Below are positions 38,187 to 47,763 of a stretch of DNA of 64,000 nucleotides, piece by piece. The first letter of the stretch is position 1. Each line of letters begins with the position of its first letter. The notes beneath the pieces are model-generated. The model made no database searches. It saw only the letters and a program-made list of their open reading frames with translations, and had not been told where the DNA came from. The translations under genes were made by a program, and so were the position numbers. Origin of the DNA: Sporosarcina sp. 6E9 (GTDB lineage: Bacteria > Bacillota > Bacilli > Bacillales_A > Planococcaceae); NCBI RefSeq assembly GCF_017921835.1, contig NZ_JAGEMN010000001.1:985874-1049873 (forward strand). Reading direction: 5' to 3'.

Positions 38187-38537
38187 TTAAGTTATCCATT
38201 TTGGAATAAAAATTAGCAGACCGATAATCGCACTCATAATCGCAAATATTAGAACCGCCCCTGCAGCAAGATCTTTCGCTTGTTTAGCGAGCGGCATACG
38301 CTTCATAGTCACTAAATCAACTACTCTTTCAATCGCGGAGTTTAGCAATTCTAATGCAAGCACTCCGCCAATTAACATAAGGATTATAAACCATTCAGTA
38401 TATGATAAATCCGACAATAATCCTGTAGATATTACGATAACGGTAGCCATTAGATGGAATTTAAAATTGCGCTCAGTCTTGACTGCGTGAATAATCCCTT
38501 CAAATGCATAGCGGAATGATTTGATAAAATTCTGCAT
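38187..38537 (-). CDS. dgkA: Undecaprenol/diacylglycerol kinase
   Basis: 116 residues with three membrane helices and the DgkA signature ALELLNSAIERVVDL. In Gram-positive bacteria this protein phosphorylates undecaprenol. Start ATG 38537, 8 bases after GGAGAG; an ATG at 38558 would overlap ybeY without a binding site. Confidence 0.92.
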   Translation of the reverse strand: MQNFIKSFRYAFEGIIHAVKTERNFKFHLMATVIVISTGLLSDLSYTEWFIILMLIGGVLALELLNSAIERVVDLVTMKRMPLAKQAKDLAAGAVLIFAIMSAIIGLLIFIPKWIT

Positions 38538-38541
38538 GCGA

Positions 38542-39012
38542 CTATCTCTCCAACCCAAAGGAATGAAGTATTTCTTTTTGTCTACCGAACATTTTCACTT
38601 CATCTTCTTTTGTTAAGTGATCATAACCGAGCAAGTGTAAAAAACCATGCAGTGCTAAAAATCCAATCTCACGGTTCAAGTCATGCCCATATTCTTCCGC
38701 TTGACGCACGGCAGTATCGACCGAAATAATGATATCGCCAAGTGCAACCGGAATCCCTTGTTGTGCAATGATTTCCACTTCACCTTCAGACATTTCCTCT
38801 AAAGCAAAAGAAATGACATCAGTCGGTTGATTGATACCGCGGTATTCAGCATTTACTTTTGTTATTTCATCGTCAGACATAAAAGTCACTGACACTTCAG
38901 CTTCTCCTGACACCCCTTCTTCACCCGCTGCATGTTTCAATATATCCGATACTAATTGTTGTATATCGTTATTTATTGAGCCGGTCTCATCATCCATAAA
39001 AATATCAAGCAT
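38542..39012 (-). CDS. ybeY: Endoribonuclease YbeY
   Basis: 156 residues. Zinc-binding HGFLHLLGYDH motif near residues 122-132, and TDVISFALEE. Acts in 16S rRNA 3' maturation and ribosome quality control. AGGAGG before the ATG. Confidence 0.94.
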   Translation of the reverse strand: MLDIFMDDETGSINNDIQQLVSDILKHAAGEEGVSGEAEVSVTFMSDDEITKVNAEYRGINQPTDVISFALEEMSEGEVEIIAQQGIPVALGDIIISVDTAVRQAEEYGHDLNREIGFLALHGFLHLLGYDHLTKEDEVKMFGRQKEILHSFGLER

Positions 39013-39032
39013 TTTAGTTCCTCCTCTCGCAC

Positions 39033-41159
39033 CTATTCCGGGTATTCAATTCGGTTATGAAAAATACCATTTAATGTTTCGCATATTGCACATTCGACCT
39101 TTTTAAGTTCTTTCATCGATAAATCGCATTCATCAAATTGGCCATCATTTAATTTTTCTGAAATGATTGAGCGCACAAGGGAAACAATTTTTTCAGATGT
39201 TGGCTCTTTCATCGATCTGACTGCGGCTTCAACACTGTCAGCAATTGAAATAATGGCAATTTCTTTCGTTTGCGGTTTGGGTCCTGGATATCGATAGTTT
39301 TCTTCATTTACATCATCGCCTAATTCACGTGCTTTAAATACAAAAAATCTCAATAAACTTGTTCCATGATGTTGTCTCGCTATCGCAATAATTTCTGGTG
39401 GCATTTTATGCTTTTCCAATAGCTTTGCCCCGTCTTCAGCATGCGCAATAATTATGTCCCGGCTTTTCTCAGGCGGCAACAAATCATGCGGATTTTTTCC
39501 AGTATGTTGATTTTCGATAAAATAACCCGGTCTAACAGTTTTTCCGATATCGTGATAATAACTTCCAACACGTGCTAAGAGTCCGTTTGCGCCAATAGAT
39601 TCACAGGCGGCGTCTGCTAAATTAGCAACCATTACACTATGATGATAGGTACCTGGTGTTTCTGTAAGGACTCTTTTCAACAACGGATGATTTGGGTTTG
39701 AAAGTTCAATTAAGCGAATATCTGATAATATGCCAAAACCCGTTTCGAAAAATGGCAATAAACCGATTGTTAATGCACCTGAAATTACGCCTGAGCTAAT
39801 GGCGGCAACCGCATAAAAGATTAATTCCGATAAGGTATAAGAAGTTTGAGTCATAAGTAAATAGAAAGCTAGAAACAGTAGATTTGATACAGCTACTCCT
39901 AAACTAGTCCCCAATATAGTAGACCTGCGACTAACATTACCAAGTAAATAAAGGCTAGTGAGCCCGCCAAATAATATGTATAAGGCAATTTCCATTTGGA
40001 TAATGGCAGCATACCCATCTTGTAGAATTATGCCCGCTGTTGCTGCAGTCACTATCGTTACTGTGAGCGCCAGTCGTTCGTTTGTCAGCAACTTAACCAA
40101 CATGGCTGCGAGTGCGGTTGGAAATAAGAAAGCGATTAACAAATCAAATTCTGGCTCGACAAGAGAAATTAACTTCATCATGACCACTTGCAGAAAAAGA
40201 ACAACTAGAATAATAACTAGTGATTTCCGCTTCGCTAACGTATTTTCTTTCCACGTGCTAAAATGCATGAAAATAACAGCGCTAATTACAAAGATGAATA
40301 ATATAATGCCTGCCAACGGTTTTACAGGCGACTGATTCGTTAATAGTCCAGCGATTTCTAATTGACGATATACTTCATTATCAATCACTTGACCTTCTCG
40401 AACGATAACCTGTCCTTGCAATATTCGAATCGGTTCAACTGCAGCTTTCGCTTCTTCGATTCTAGCTTTGGTCAAGTCTTCATTTATTATTTCTGTTTCA
40501 ACAATTAATGTCCGACCTATGGTAATAACAGGTTGCTTTATCGTTGATGGGACAATATTCGCTATTCGAATTTTATTTTCAATATCATATTTTTTAATCG
40601 ACAAGTCATCTGTTCGTATTTTGTTCATCAATTCAAAGCCGATTGCATCAATGATAAAATCCCGAACATTTTCAAGAATAACCACTTCTTGACTTAAAAG
40701 ACTGATGATAGATTCTTCATCTAATTGTAATTCTGGTTCCTCTTCCTCTAAAAAAGATAGTTTCTCACGAACTTCTTCAATGGACTTTTTCTGGATAACC
40801 TGAGGTGCTTTAGGTTCAACATCATCAGTCTCAATACCTTTTTTTACTTCAATAAAAAAATTAAAAACATTTTCAGCAATTGCCTGTCGATTTTTTGCAA
40901 CATCTTCAGAAAATTGATAGACAGGCGTTACTTCATTTGCCGCACGTTCTTTTTCTAGTTCTGTTTTAGTCGTATCCTCTACTGTTTTAATAGATCGAAT
41001 CGCTTCGGATGCAATTTGAAAACGTTTGATTTCATACGTCTCTTTTTGTACAATTCCGTACATGATAAAAAAGAGGGCGAGCGAAAATAGACCGATTAAA
41101 AACAGTGAAAAGTATTTGAATTTTAAGGCATTGATAAAGTCACGTATCGGCCGCATCAT
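39033..41159 (-). CDS. pgpH: 7TM-HD cyclic-di-AMP phosphodiesterase (PgpH/YqfF)
   Basis: 708 residues: an N-terminal membrane helix, an extracellular 7TMR-HDED domain (about 45-270), seven helices (about 280-460) and a cytoplasmic HD domain with HHSVMVANLADAA, YYHDIGK, HAEDGAKLLEKH and RQHHG. The family hydrolyses c-di-AMP. Same operon slot as B. subtilis yqfF/pgpH. Confidence 0.93.
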   Translation of the reverse strand: MMRPIRDFINALKFKYFSLFLIGLFSLALFFIMYGIVQKETYEIKRFQIASEAIRSIKTVEDTTKTELEKERAANEVTPVYQFSEDVAKNRQAIAENVFNFFIEVKKGIETDDVEPKAPQVIQKKSIEEVREKLSFLEEEEPELQLDEESIISLLSQEVVILENVRDFIIDAIGFELMNKIRTDDLSIKKYDIENKIRIANIVPSTIKQPVITIGRTLIVETEIINEDLTKARIEEAKAAVEPIRILQGQVIVREGQVIDNEVYRQLEIAGLLTNQSPVKPLAGIILFIFVISAVIFMHFSTWKENTLAKRKSLVIILVVLFLQVVMMKLISLVEPEFDLLIAFLFPTALAAMLVKLLTNERLALTVTIVTAATAGIILQDGYAAIIQMEIALYILFGGLTSLYLLGNVSRRSTILGTSLGVAVSNLLFLAFYLLMTQTSYTLSELIFYAVAAISSGVISGALTIGLLPFFETGFGILSDIRLIELSNPNHPLLKRVLTETPGTYHHSVMVANLADAACESIGANGLLARVGSYYHDIGKTVRPGYFIENQHTGKNPHDLLPPEKSRDIIIAHAEDGAKLLEKHKMPPEIIAIARQHHGTSLLRFFVFKARELGDDVNEENYRYPGPKPQTKEIAIISIADSVEAAVRSMKEPTSEKIVSLVRSIISEKLNDGQFDECDLSMKELKKVECAICETLNGIFHNRIEYPE

Positions 41160-41239
41160 TAGATCTCATCCCCCGAAATCACGCTATAGACACTTAGCTC
41201 ATTTTTTATTTATTATATTTGAACTAAAAACCCCAGTGC

Positions 41240-42199
41240 TTACGATGTTTGTTCCTCATCATAAGCTTCAATTATTTTAGCAACAAGTGGATGTCGCACA
41301 ACATCGCCTGCCTCCAAATATTGAAAACGAATATCAGAGACATTTCTTAAGATAGTTTCTGCCGCTATTAAGCCAGAATCCATGCCCCGTGGTAAATCAA
41401 TTTGCGTTTTATCTCCGGTTATAATCATTTTAGAGCCGAAACCCAATCGTGTTAGAAACATTTTCATTTGCGCTTTCGTCGTATTTTGCGCTTCATCAAG
41501 TATAACAAATGCATCATCCAAGGTGCGACCTCTCATGTAAGCAAGCGGCGCAATCTCAATTACGCCCCGCTCCATAAGACGTTCCGTGTGCTCAGCGCCT
41601 AGTACAGTGTGTAATGCATCGTATAACGGTCTGAGGTACGGGTCCACTTTTTCTTTTAAGTCTCCTGGAAGGAAGCCTAGACTCTCACCTGCTTCAACAG
41701 CTGGTCTCGTCAATATAATACGTTTTGCAGATCCTGACTTCATTGCATGCACTGCCAATACGACTGCGAGAAAAGTTTTCCCAGTCCCGGCCGGTCCGAT
41801 ACAAAACACTAAATCCCTTGAACGAATCGCTTGAATATATTCTCTTTGCCCAATTGTCTTTGCACGAATCGCTTTTCCATTGACGTCCCTCGAAATTTCT
41901 TCATCATAAAGTTCAGAAAAGTATTCAATTGTCCCGCCCTTCACCATTTCAATGGCAGTCGCGACATCACGTTGGTTTATATTGATCCCTTTTCGGATAA
42001 CCTTAATTAGTTGTTCAATCAATGCACGACCCATTTCTTGATTTTCTGCATCTCCGTTTAAAGTTATCGAATCGCCTCTCGTCATTATCGAAAGACCAAG
42101 CTCCTCTTCAATCAATTTCATGTTTTGATCAGAATTCCCGAGCAGCATTACCGCTTCATTGGTGTCTTCAACATGCAGTTGGATTAATCGTTCAGTCAT
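41240..42199 (-). CDS. phoH: PhoH-like ATPase
   Basis: 319 residues. Walker A GPAGTGKT at about 138-145, Walker B FVILDEAQN, and GDKTQIDLPRG. The N-terminus carries a KH-like region. Probably acts in RNA metabolism with YbeY. Overlaps yqfD by 8 bases. Confidence 0.92.
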   Translation of the reverse strand: MTERLIQLHVEDTNEAVMLLGNSDQNMKLIEEELGLSIMTRGDSITLNGDAENQEMGRALIEQLIKVIRKGININQRDVATAIEMVKGGTIEYFSELYDEEISRDVNGKAIRAKTIGQREYIQAIRSRDLVFCIGPAGTGKTFLAVVLAVHAMKSGSAKRIILTRPAVEAGESLGFLPGDLKEKVDPYLRPLYDALHTVLGAEHTERLMERGVIEIAPLAYMRGRTLDDAFVILDEAQNTTKAQMKMFLTRLGFGSKMIITGDKTQIDLPRGMDSGLIAAETILRNVSDIRFQYLEAGDVVRHPLVAKIIEAYDEEQTS

Positions 42200-43286
42200 T
42201 TGCCTCAGTCTCCTTGGCTATCGGTCTTTTCATTGCGATATTATCATTTATAAGAAACAATATAGTCCCTTTAACTTTATCATTATCGAATGAGACGTGC
42301 AAAACTTTATTATCTTTTATCGTCGCCTCATGTCCATATTCAGCTAATAATTGACTTTTAATCAGTTCCAAGATGATCGTCGTTTCCATTCCTTCAACCA
42401 ACTCAAACTCCGTGCTAACCTCGCTTATGGTTCTATTTGTAGTGAACAACTTCCAAAATTCAGTTGGATTTTTGTTTTTTAACGGGTTATGAAATATAAA
42501 TTCAACTTCTTCTTCACCTTGCACTGTGTACTGAACCCTTTTTGGCAAACTAAATTTATACTCTACCCAAAAATCTGCAAATACCGCACCTTCAGCACCA
42601 ACTAGCACTTCTTTCTCGCCTTGTTCAAGTATACCCGTCGCCAATATATCCCCTTTTTTAACAGTCATATAAGTATGCCCTATACGTTCTCCCCGCGTTA
42701 AGGCAAAACGGGTAATCATGCCGCCAGTTCGGGCTACCAGGTCAGAAGGCGGCCCCTCCTCTAGGGAATCGATATCAGATGCTGGTGATAGCATTGGGAT
42801 AATGGTTAATGATACCCCGCGTCGCTTAAATCTAACCCATGATAATGATGGATCATCCTGCATTAAATTACGTCGGATTTCATCTTCATTCGGAATTAGA
42901 TAAAGAGGACGGAAACGAATGATTGAAGCTTCGTTTAATTTCACTTCAATTCTTTCTGCCACTTCTGGTACATCAGATTCCACGCTCACGGACCATAGAA
43001 AAAACGAAAGCACTAAAGGGATAAAAAGTGCAACTAAAAACCGATATGAACTAAAAAGCGCGGCTAATCCGGGATCACGATCGGTTGTTGTGATTTTCAC
43101 CTTCAATCCATATCGCCTGCGATACTTACGGACATTTCGGACACCTTTGTGGTCTGTACGAAAATCCACTACGCCATCCATGATTGTCAGTAATGTTATC
43201 GTTGTCCCCAACGATTTAAGTTTTGTTAGAAAGGCCGATACATTTTTGTTTTTCGCAATACGTATTGTATATCGCTTAGAGATCAT
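42192..43286 (-). CDS. yqfD: Sporulation protein YqfD
   Basis: 364 residues. A basic cytoplasmic N-terminus (about 85 residues) precedes one transmembrane helix (FLVALFIPLVLSFFLW) and a long extracytoplasmic part with TRGEVKKGD-like motifs (TRGERIGHTYMTVKKGDILATG). YqfD is made in the mother cell under SigE in B. subtilis. Presence implies a spore former. Overlaps yqfC by 11 bases. Confidence 0.9.
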   Translation of the reverse strand: MISKRYTIRIAKNKNVSAFLTKLKSLGTTITLLTIMDGVVDFRTDHKGVRNVRKYRRRYGLKVKITTTDRDPGLAALFSSYRFLVALFIPLVLSFFLWSVSVESDVPEVAERIEVKLNEASIIRFRPLYLIPNEDEIRRNLMQDDPSLSWVRFKRRGVSLTIIPMLSPASDIDSLEEGPPSDLVARTGGMITRFALTRGERIGHTYMTVKKGDILATGILEQGEKEVLVGAEGAVFADFWVEYKFSLPKRVQYTVQGEEEVEFIFHNPLKNKNPTEFWKLFTTNRTISEVSTEFELVEGMETTIILELIKSQLLAEYGHEATIKDNKVLHVSFDNDKVKGTILFLINDNIAMKRPIAKETEAND

Positions 43287-43533
43287 AACGATTTACCTCA
43301 TTATCCAATTTGGCAATTGTAACTGAATGTATCGAATCGAATGAGATGATTGCAATTTCCTCTGATAATAAATCAATTAATAATTCATCACCGGTTGCCT
43401 CAATAACATAATTCCCACTTTTCACTTTCGCAAAATCAGGTCCTAGTGTCACAAGTTCACAAGGGCCGTTGATTTGTATTGAAGAAAATTCATTAATCGT
43501 AATTAAAGAGCCTGTATTAAATAATTTTTTCAA
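43276..43533 (-). CDS. yqfC: Sporulation protein YqfC
   Basis: 85 residues of the YabP/YqfC family, largely beta-strand (NGPCELVTLGPDFAKVKSGNYVIEATGDELLI). TTG start at 43533, with GGGGG 8 bases upstream; that run is buried in the hairpin at 43542-43575. Paired with yqfD. Confidence 0.88.
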   Translation of the reverse strand: MKKLFNTGSLITINEFSSIQINGPCELVTLGPDFAKVKSGNYVIEATGDELLIDLLSEEIAIISFDSIHSVTIAKLDNEVNRYDL

Positions 43534-43541
43534 ATAATAAA

Positions 43542-43575
43542 CCCCCTGTACATATCTTATGATATATACAGGGGA
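43542..43575 (-). promoter_or_regulatory. Stem-loop covering the yqfC ribosome binding site
   Basis: Minus strand CCCCTGTATATATC pairs with GATATGTACAGGGG (14 bp with one G-U) around the loop ATAA. The GGGG arm is the Shine-Dalgarno sequence of yqfC. With only TTTATTATTT after it, it could also act as a weak terminator of the upstream gene. Confidence 0.6.
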
Positions 43576-43582
43576 TCAATGA

Positions 43583-44056
43583 TTAGCGTTTAGACTTTGG
43601 TGGTCCGAAAATTTCAGAAAAAATAACACCTTTAATTAAATCATCTTTGCTTTTCGGCACTAACGATTCAAGCATTATTTCTTTTTTGACAATTTCGTCC
43701 GTATTTTCGGCTTGACCTCTGGTAGACGTTCTTCCTTTAAATGTTTCACGGCGGTCTCTTCCAGTTGTTGTTTTCTTTGAAACCTCTACCGTAGATTTTG
43801 GTTGAACAGTAGGTGAAGTCATTTGTGATCTTTGCGGTGTTTGTTGCCTTTCACTAGTTTCCTGTTGAAATTCACGTTGTATCTCTTTATACATTTCAGT
43901 AGACACTTCTTTAAATTTCCTCATAGGACTTTCAGACTTTTTTTGTCCGGCAGTGAAAGGCTTTGCTTCTGCTTCACCGGATGATTTGGCACCCCGTTTA
44001 CCGCTCATAATCGCCCCGAGGACCATCATTATAATTAATGGAATCAAGCTTTCCAT
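43583..44056 (-). CDS. Hypothetical membrane-anchored protein in the yqfB position
   Basis: 157 residues. A hydrophobic N-terminus (MESLIPLIIMMVLGAIMSG) precedes a long, polar, Gln/Thr/Lys-rich and probably disordered middle and a conserved-looking tail DDLIKGVIFSEIFGPPKS. I do not recognise a domain. It lies between floA and yqfC, where B. subtilis has the short unknown gene yqfB, and may be its counterpart. Confidence 0.7.
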   Translation of the reverse strand: MESLIPLIIMMVLGAIMSGKRGAKSSGEAEAKPFTAGQKKSESPMRKFKEVSTEMYKEIQREFQQETSERQQTPQRSQMTSPTVQPKSTVEVSKKTTTGRDRRETFKGRTSTRGQAENTDEIVKKEIMLESLVPKSKDDLIKGVIFSEIFGPPKSKR

Positions 44057-44123
44057 TATAACATCCCCTTTCCGGGAATTAAATACTTATCAGTTCTACA
44101 CTGCAATCACTTATGCAAATGCA

Positions 44124-45128
44124 TTATTGATTTTCGGTATCTGGGTTTTCAGTACCATATTTACTTATTGAATCACGCATGCTTGTGTCTGATTGGACGT
44201 TTTTGTAATTCATGTAATCCATAACGCCAATATTGCCCGAACGAAGTGCATCTGCCATCGCCATTGGTACTTCTGCTTCAGCACTAACAACTTTAGCACG
44301 CATTTCTTCAACTCTTGCTTTCATTTCTTGCTCGTTTGCAACAGCCATTGCACGACGTTCTTCCGCTTTGGCTTGTGCAATTTTCTTATCTGCTTCAGCT
44401 TGTTCAGTTTGAAGATTTGCACCAATGTTCTCTCCGACATCAACGTCTGCGATGTCAATTGAAAGAATTTCGAATGCAGTACCTGAATCGAGCCCTTTAG
44501 ATAAAACTGTTTGTGAAATCATATCTGGGTGTTCAAGAACTTTCGCATGGTCCACAGATGAACCAATTGTTGAAATAATCCCTTCCCCAACGCGCGCAAT
44601 AACCGTATCTTCTCCTGCACCACCAACGAGACGATCAATATTAGCACGAACAGTAATACGCGCCTTCGCTTTAACTTCAATCCCGTTCATTGCAACACCC
44701 GCAATAAATGGCGTTTCAATGACTTTCGGGTTAACTGACATTTGAACAGCTTCTAACACGTCACGGCCCGCTAGGTCAATTGCAGCTGCACGTTCAAACG
44801 TTAACTCGATGTTTGCACGGTGAGCAGCAATTAGAGCATTTACAACACGGTCAACGTTTCCACCTGCTAAATAGTGACTTTCAAGCTGGCTGATGCCAAC
44901 ATCCAAACCTGCTTTATGAGCCTTGATCAATGGAATGACAATTCGATTCGGAATTACCCGACGAAGACGCATTCCTATCAGCGTGAAAATACTTACACGA
45001 ACACCGGCAGCCATCGCCGAGATCCATAGTGTTACTGGAACAAGTGTGAAAAATATCGCTAAGATTATGATTGCAACAAATACAATAGCGATTATTCCAA
45101 TTGATCCTGCATTAATAGCTATATCCAT
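44124..45128 (-). CDS. floA: Flotillin-like protein FloA
   Basis: 334 residues. An N-terminal hairpin membrane segment (about 8-45), then an SPFH domain ([21 protein letters not shown] to about 230) and an EA-rich coiled coil ([17 protein letters not shown]). It scaffolds membrane microdomains. The start overlaps the nfeD stop by one base (TAATG), the usual floA-nfeD pairing. Confidence 0.95.
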   Translation of the reverse strand: MDIAINAGSIGIIAIVFVAIIILAIFFTLVPVTLWISAMAAGVRVSIFTLIGMRLRRVIPNRIVIPLIKAHKAGLDVGISQLESHYLAGGNVDRVVNALIAAHRANIELTFERAAAIDLAGRDVLEAVQMSVNPKVIETPFIAGVAMNGIEVKAKARITVRANIDRLVGGAGEDTVIARVGEGIISTIGSSVDHAKVLEHPDMISQTVLSKGLDSGTAFEILSIDIADVDVGENIGANLQTEQAEADKKIAQAKAEERRAMAVANEQEMKARVEEMRAKVVSAEAEVPMAMADALRSGNIGVMDYMNYKNVQSDTSMRDSISKYGTENPDTENQ

Positions 45129-46462
45129 TATTTATTTTCCCCCTTCTCTTCTGATTCTCTTACTACTACTCGAGAACCTTCAACCTTTATAATGATAACA
45201 CTTTTTCCTTTGTCAATGTAACTTCCGTTAGAAACAACGTCAATTCTTTCTCCATCTAACTCTACCGTACCCGCTGGTCTCAATGGCGTAGAAGTCTTGC
45301 CAATACGTCCAACTAATTCTGTGCGGTTAATATTAGAAACATACCCGCTTTCAGTATCTGTCGCATCCATAAGGACAACTTTATTCAACAGGTGTAATTT
45401 TTTCCCGAAAAATTTGATAATAATCACCGTCCCTATTGCAGCAACGACAAGCGCAATTAATACGGAAATAGCCATATTCATTGGATTGCCACCTGCTAAT
45501 ATAATACTTCCAATTACTGCCATCGCGCCAAGTATGCCCGCAATTCCGCCGGCTATAAAAAACTCTGCGACAATGAGACCGATTCCTACAACTAATAAAA
45601 TAATCGACTCAAAACCTGCAAGCCCAGCCACTAGATGACCATAGAAAAAGAGTAACAAAGAAACAATTCCCATTGTTCCCGGTACACCAAAACCTGGTGA
45701 ATACAATTCTACTACGAGTCCTAGACCTGCCAATGAAAGCAATATCGGAACAACTACTGGATGCGTAATAAATCTTGCAATACTCTCTGATATTGTCTCT
45801 TGTGTTGAAATAACTTCAGCATTTTCATAACCATTTACTTTTAATAACTCATTAAATGAAGAGACAGTTCCTTCACTATATTCTACTTCTATCGCTTCAC
45901 TTGCAGTTAGTGTTAGTAATTTTCCAACGCCCGCACGATATTTTGGAAAATCATAAGAATCGTCTACCATCGCCAAGGCATATTTAGGATCACGACCGGA
46001 AGATTTGGCAGCATTTGTCATAGCCGCATGCCAAGCGCTTTCAGCTTTATCATCCGCCGCATTTCCACCCGAATCAATTACTGCTGCTGCTCCGATACGT
46101 CCATTGGGCGACATATAGATCTTATCCGCATGAAGTGCCAAGAATGCGCCAGCAGATAATGCATCATCATTGATATACGCAATTATTTCCATTTCCGAAG
46201 AATCGAGTAGTTTTGCGATTTGACCTGCCGCATCTACAAAACCGCCAGGTGTATTAATATCGAGAATAATTGCATCCGCGTCAGCTGCTGCAGCTTCAGA
46301 AAAGGATCTTTGCAAAAATTTATATAGTCCTTTCTCAACTGCATCCTCAATCGGAACTTGATACACTTTTGTAGTTTTGGCATTGGATTCTATGAAAGGT
46401 AGCGTTACAGCCGTGACAAGAATAACGAAGAGGATCAATCTCCTAATTAATATATTCATCAT
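45128..46462 (-). CDS. nfeD: NfeD-type membrane serine protease (YqeZ)
   Basis: 444 residues. N-terminal signal, a ClpP-like protease domain with the serine in [13 protein letters not shown] (about residue 104), four to five transmembrane helices (about 230-370) and a C-terminal OB-fold NfeD domain ([20 protein letters not shown]). Works with FloA. In B. subtilis yqeY lies between this gene and rpsU; it is missing here. Confidence 0.93.
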   Translation of the reverse strand: MMNILIRRLILFVILVTAVTLPFIESNAKTTKVYQVPIEDAVEKGLYKFLQRSFSEAAAADADAIILDINTPGGFVDAAGQIAKLLDSSEMEIIAYINDDALSAGAFLALHADKIYMSPNGRIGAAAVIDSGGNAADDKAESAWHAAMTNAAKSSGRDPKYALAMVDDSYDFPKYRAGVGKLLTLTASEAIEVEYSEGTVSSFNELLKVNGYENAEVISTQETISESIARFITHPVVVPILLSLAGLGLVVELYSPGFGVPGTMGIVSLLLFFYGHLVAGLAGFESIILLVVGIGLIVAEFFIAGGIAGILGAMAVIGSIILAGGNPMNMAISVLIALVVAAIGTVIIIKFFGKKLHLLNKVVLMDATDTESGYVSNINRTELVGRIGKTSTPLRPAGTVELDGERIDVVSNGSYIDKGKSVIIIKVEGSRVVVRESEEKGENK

Positions 46463-46573
46463 AAACCTCCCCTCTGTTCTTATAGTTAATTATAGCTTTA
46501 ATACGGATGAAAAGGCTAAAAGTTTCACTTTATATAAACTAAAGTATTTATTTTATTTCAAACGTAGACAAAT

Positions 46574-46605
46574 AACCGGAAAACCCTAATTGGATTTTCC
46601 GGTTT
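46574..46605 (-). terminator. Probable terminator after rpsU
   Basis: Stem AACCGGAAAA/TTTTCCGGTT with a loop of about 11 bases; weak T content afterwards (ATTTG) on the minus strand. It lies 60 bases after rpsU. Confidence 0.5.
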
Positions 46606-46664
46606 AGCATTGAAATCTCAAGATCAATTTACAACTTAAAAGTAGAGACATACACAAGGAAGTA

Positions 46665-46835
46665 TTAGCGACGCTTTCTTGCAGCCTCAGACTTTAATTT
46701 GCGTCTCACGCTTGGCTTTTCATAATACTCACGCTTTCGTGATTCACGTATTTTTCCACTTTTGGAAACGTCACGTTTGAAACGTCTAAGAGCGTCTTCA
46801 AGCGATTCGTTTTTACGAACGACAGTTTTTGACAT
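46665..46835 (-). CDS. rpsU: 30S ribosomal protein S21
   Basis: 56 residues starting [19 protein letters not shown], very basic, ending [11 protein letters not shown] 46835 behind GGAGGG; the longer frame from 46886 is not used. Confidence 0.96.
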   Translation of the reverse strand: MSKTVVRKNESLEDALRRFKRDVSKSGKIRESRKREYYEKPSVRRKLKSEAARKRR

Positions 46836-47009
46836 ATCTCTTGTCCCTCCCTCCGAACACACTTGGATAACACGGCCAAGTGCCATGTACCTAGATATTA
46901 TACCTTATTATATTGTGGTGGTCAATATTAATCTTTAAATCAATCATAATTCATACATCAATATGATTGTGTCGAATTTTCAACAATAGCAAATGTGAAT
47001 CACTAGGTA

Positions 47010-47681
47010 TCAATAATCTGTTTCTGATTTCAAACCTTTCATGATTTGAACACCAGAGCTCGCACCTATTCTTGTCGCCCCCGCATTAATCATCTTTTGC
47101 ATATCTTCGAAACTACGAACGCCACCAGATGCTTTCACACCAGTTACAGGTCCTACTACCGCTCGCATTAATTTAATATCGGCTTCAGTAGCCCCGCCTG
47201 TAGAAAAACCAGTTGAAGTTTTTACAAAGTCTGCACCCGCTACGACAGCTAGTTCGCACGCAGTACGTTTTTCATTATCAGTTAATAAAGCTGTTTCAAT
47301 GATTACTTTAACGATTGCTTTTCCTTTTGCAGCTTCTACAACGGAAGCAATATCATTTTTGACTGTTTCGTCGTCACCATCGCGCAATGCACCAATATTA
47401 ATCACCATATCGATTTCCGTCGCGCCATTTTCAATCGCGTTTTTCGTTTCAAACGCTTTTACTGCTGAAGTCGATGCACCTAGCGGAAAACCAATCACCG
47501 TACATACTTTTACTTGTGATCCCTCAAGCGAAGTTGCCGCTGTTTGAACCCAAGTAGGATTAATACATACTGAAGCAAACGAGTACATTTTCGCTTCCTC
47601 GCAAAGTTCCAGTATTTCTTCTTTTTTAGCATCTGCTTTTAGTAAGGTATGATCTATATATTTAGCAAAGTCCTTATTCAT
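47010..47681 (-). CDS. deoC: Deoxyribose-phosphate aldolase
   Basis: 223 residues, TIM barrel. The Schiff-base lysine is in [10 protein letters not shown] and the proton-relay lysine in [20 protein letters not shown] and CTVIGFPLG are also typical. Degrades deoxyribose 5-phosphate from nucleosides; cdd elsewhere in the window feeds the same salvage route. Confidence 0.95.
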   Translation of the reverse strand: MNKDFAKYIDHTLLKADAKKEEILELCEEAKMYSFASVCINPTWVQTAATSLEGSQVKVCTVIGFPLGASTSAVKAFETKNAIENGATEIDMVINIGALRDGDDETVKNDIASVVEAAKGKAIVKVIIETALLTDNEKRTACELAVVAGADFVKTSTGFSTGGATEADIKLMRAVVGPVTGVKASGGVRSFEDMQKMINAGATRIGASSGVQIMKGLKSETDY

Positions 47682-47720
47682 TTAAATTCCTCCCTGTTAT
47701 TGAATATCATCGACAAGCCA

Positions 47721-47754
47721 AAAGCTGTACTCTATTAATGTGGAGTACAGCTAT
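47721..47754 (-). terminator. Terminator of mtaB
   Basis: Minus strand stem AGCTGTACTC/GAGTACAGCT with a ten-base loop followed by TTTGG. It also has ATTTTC on the plus side. Confidence 0.75.
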
Positions 47755-47763
47755 TTTCTGTCT

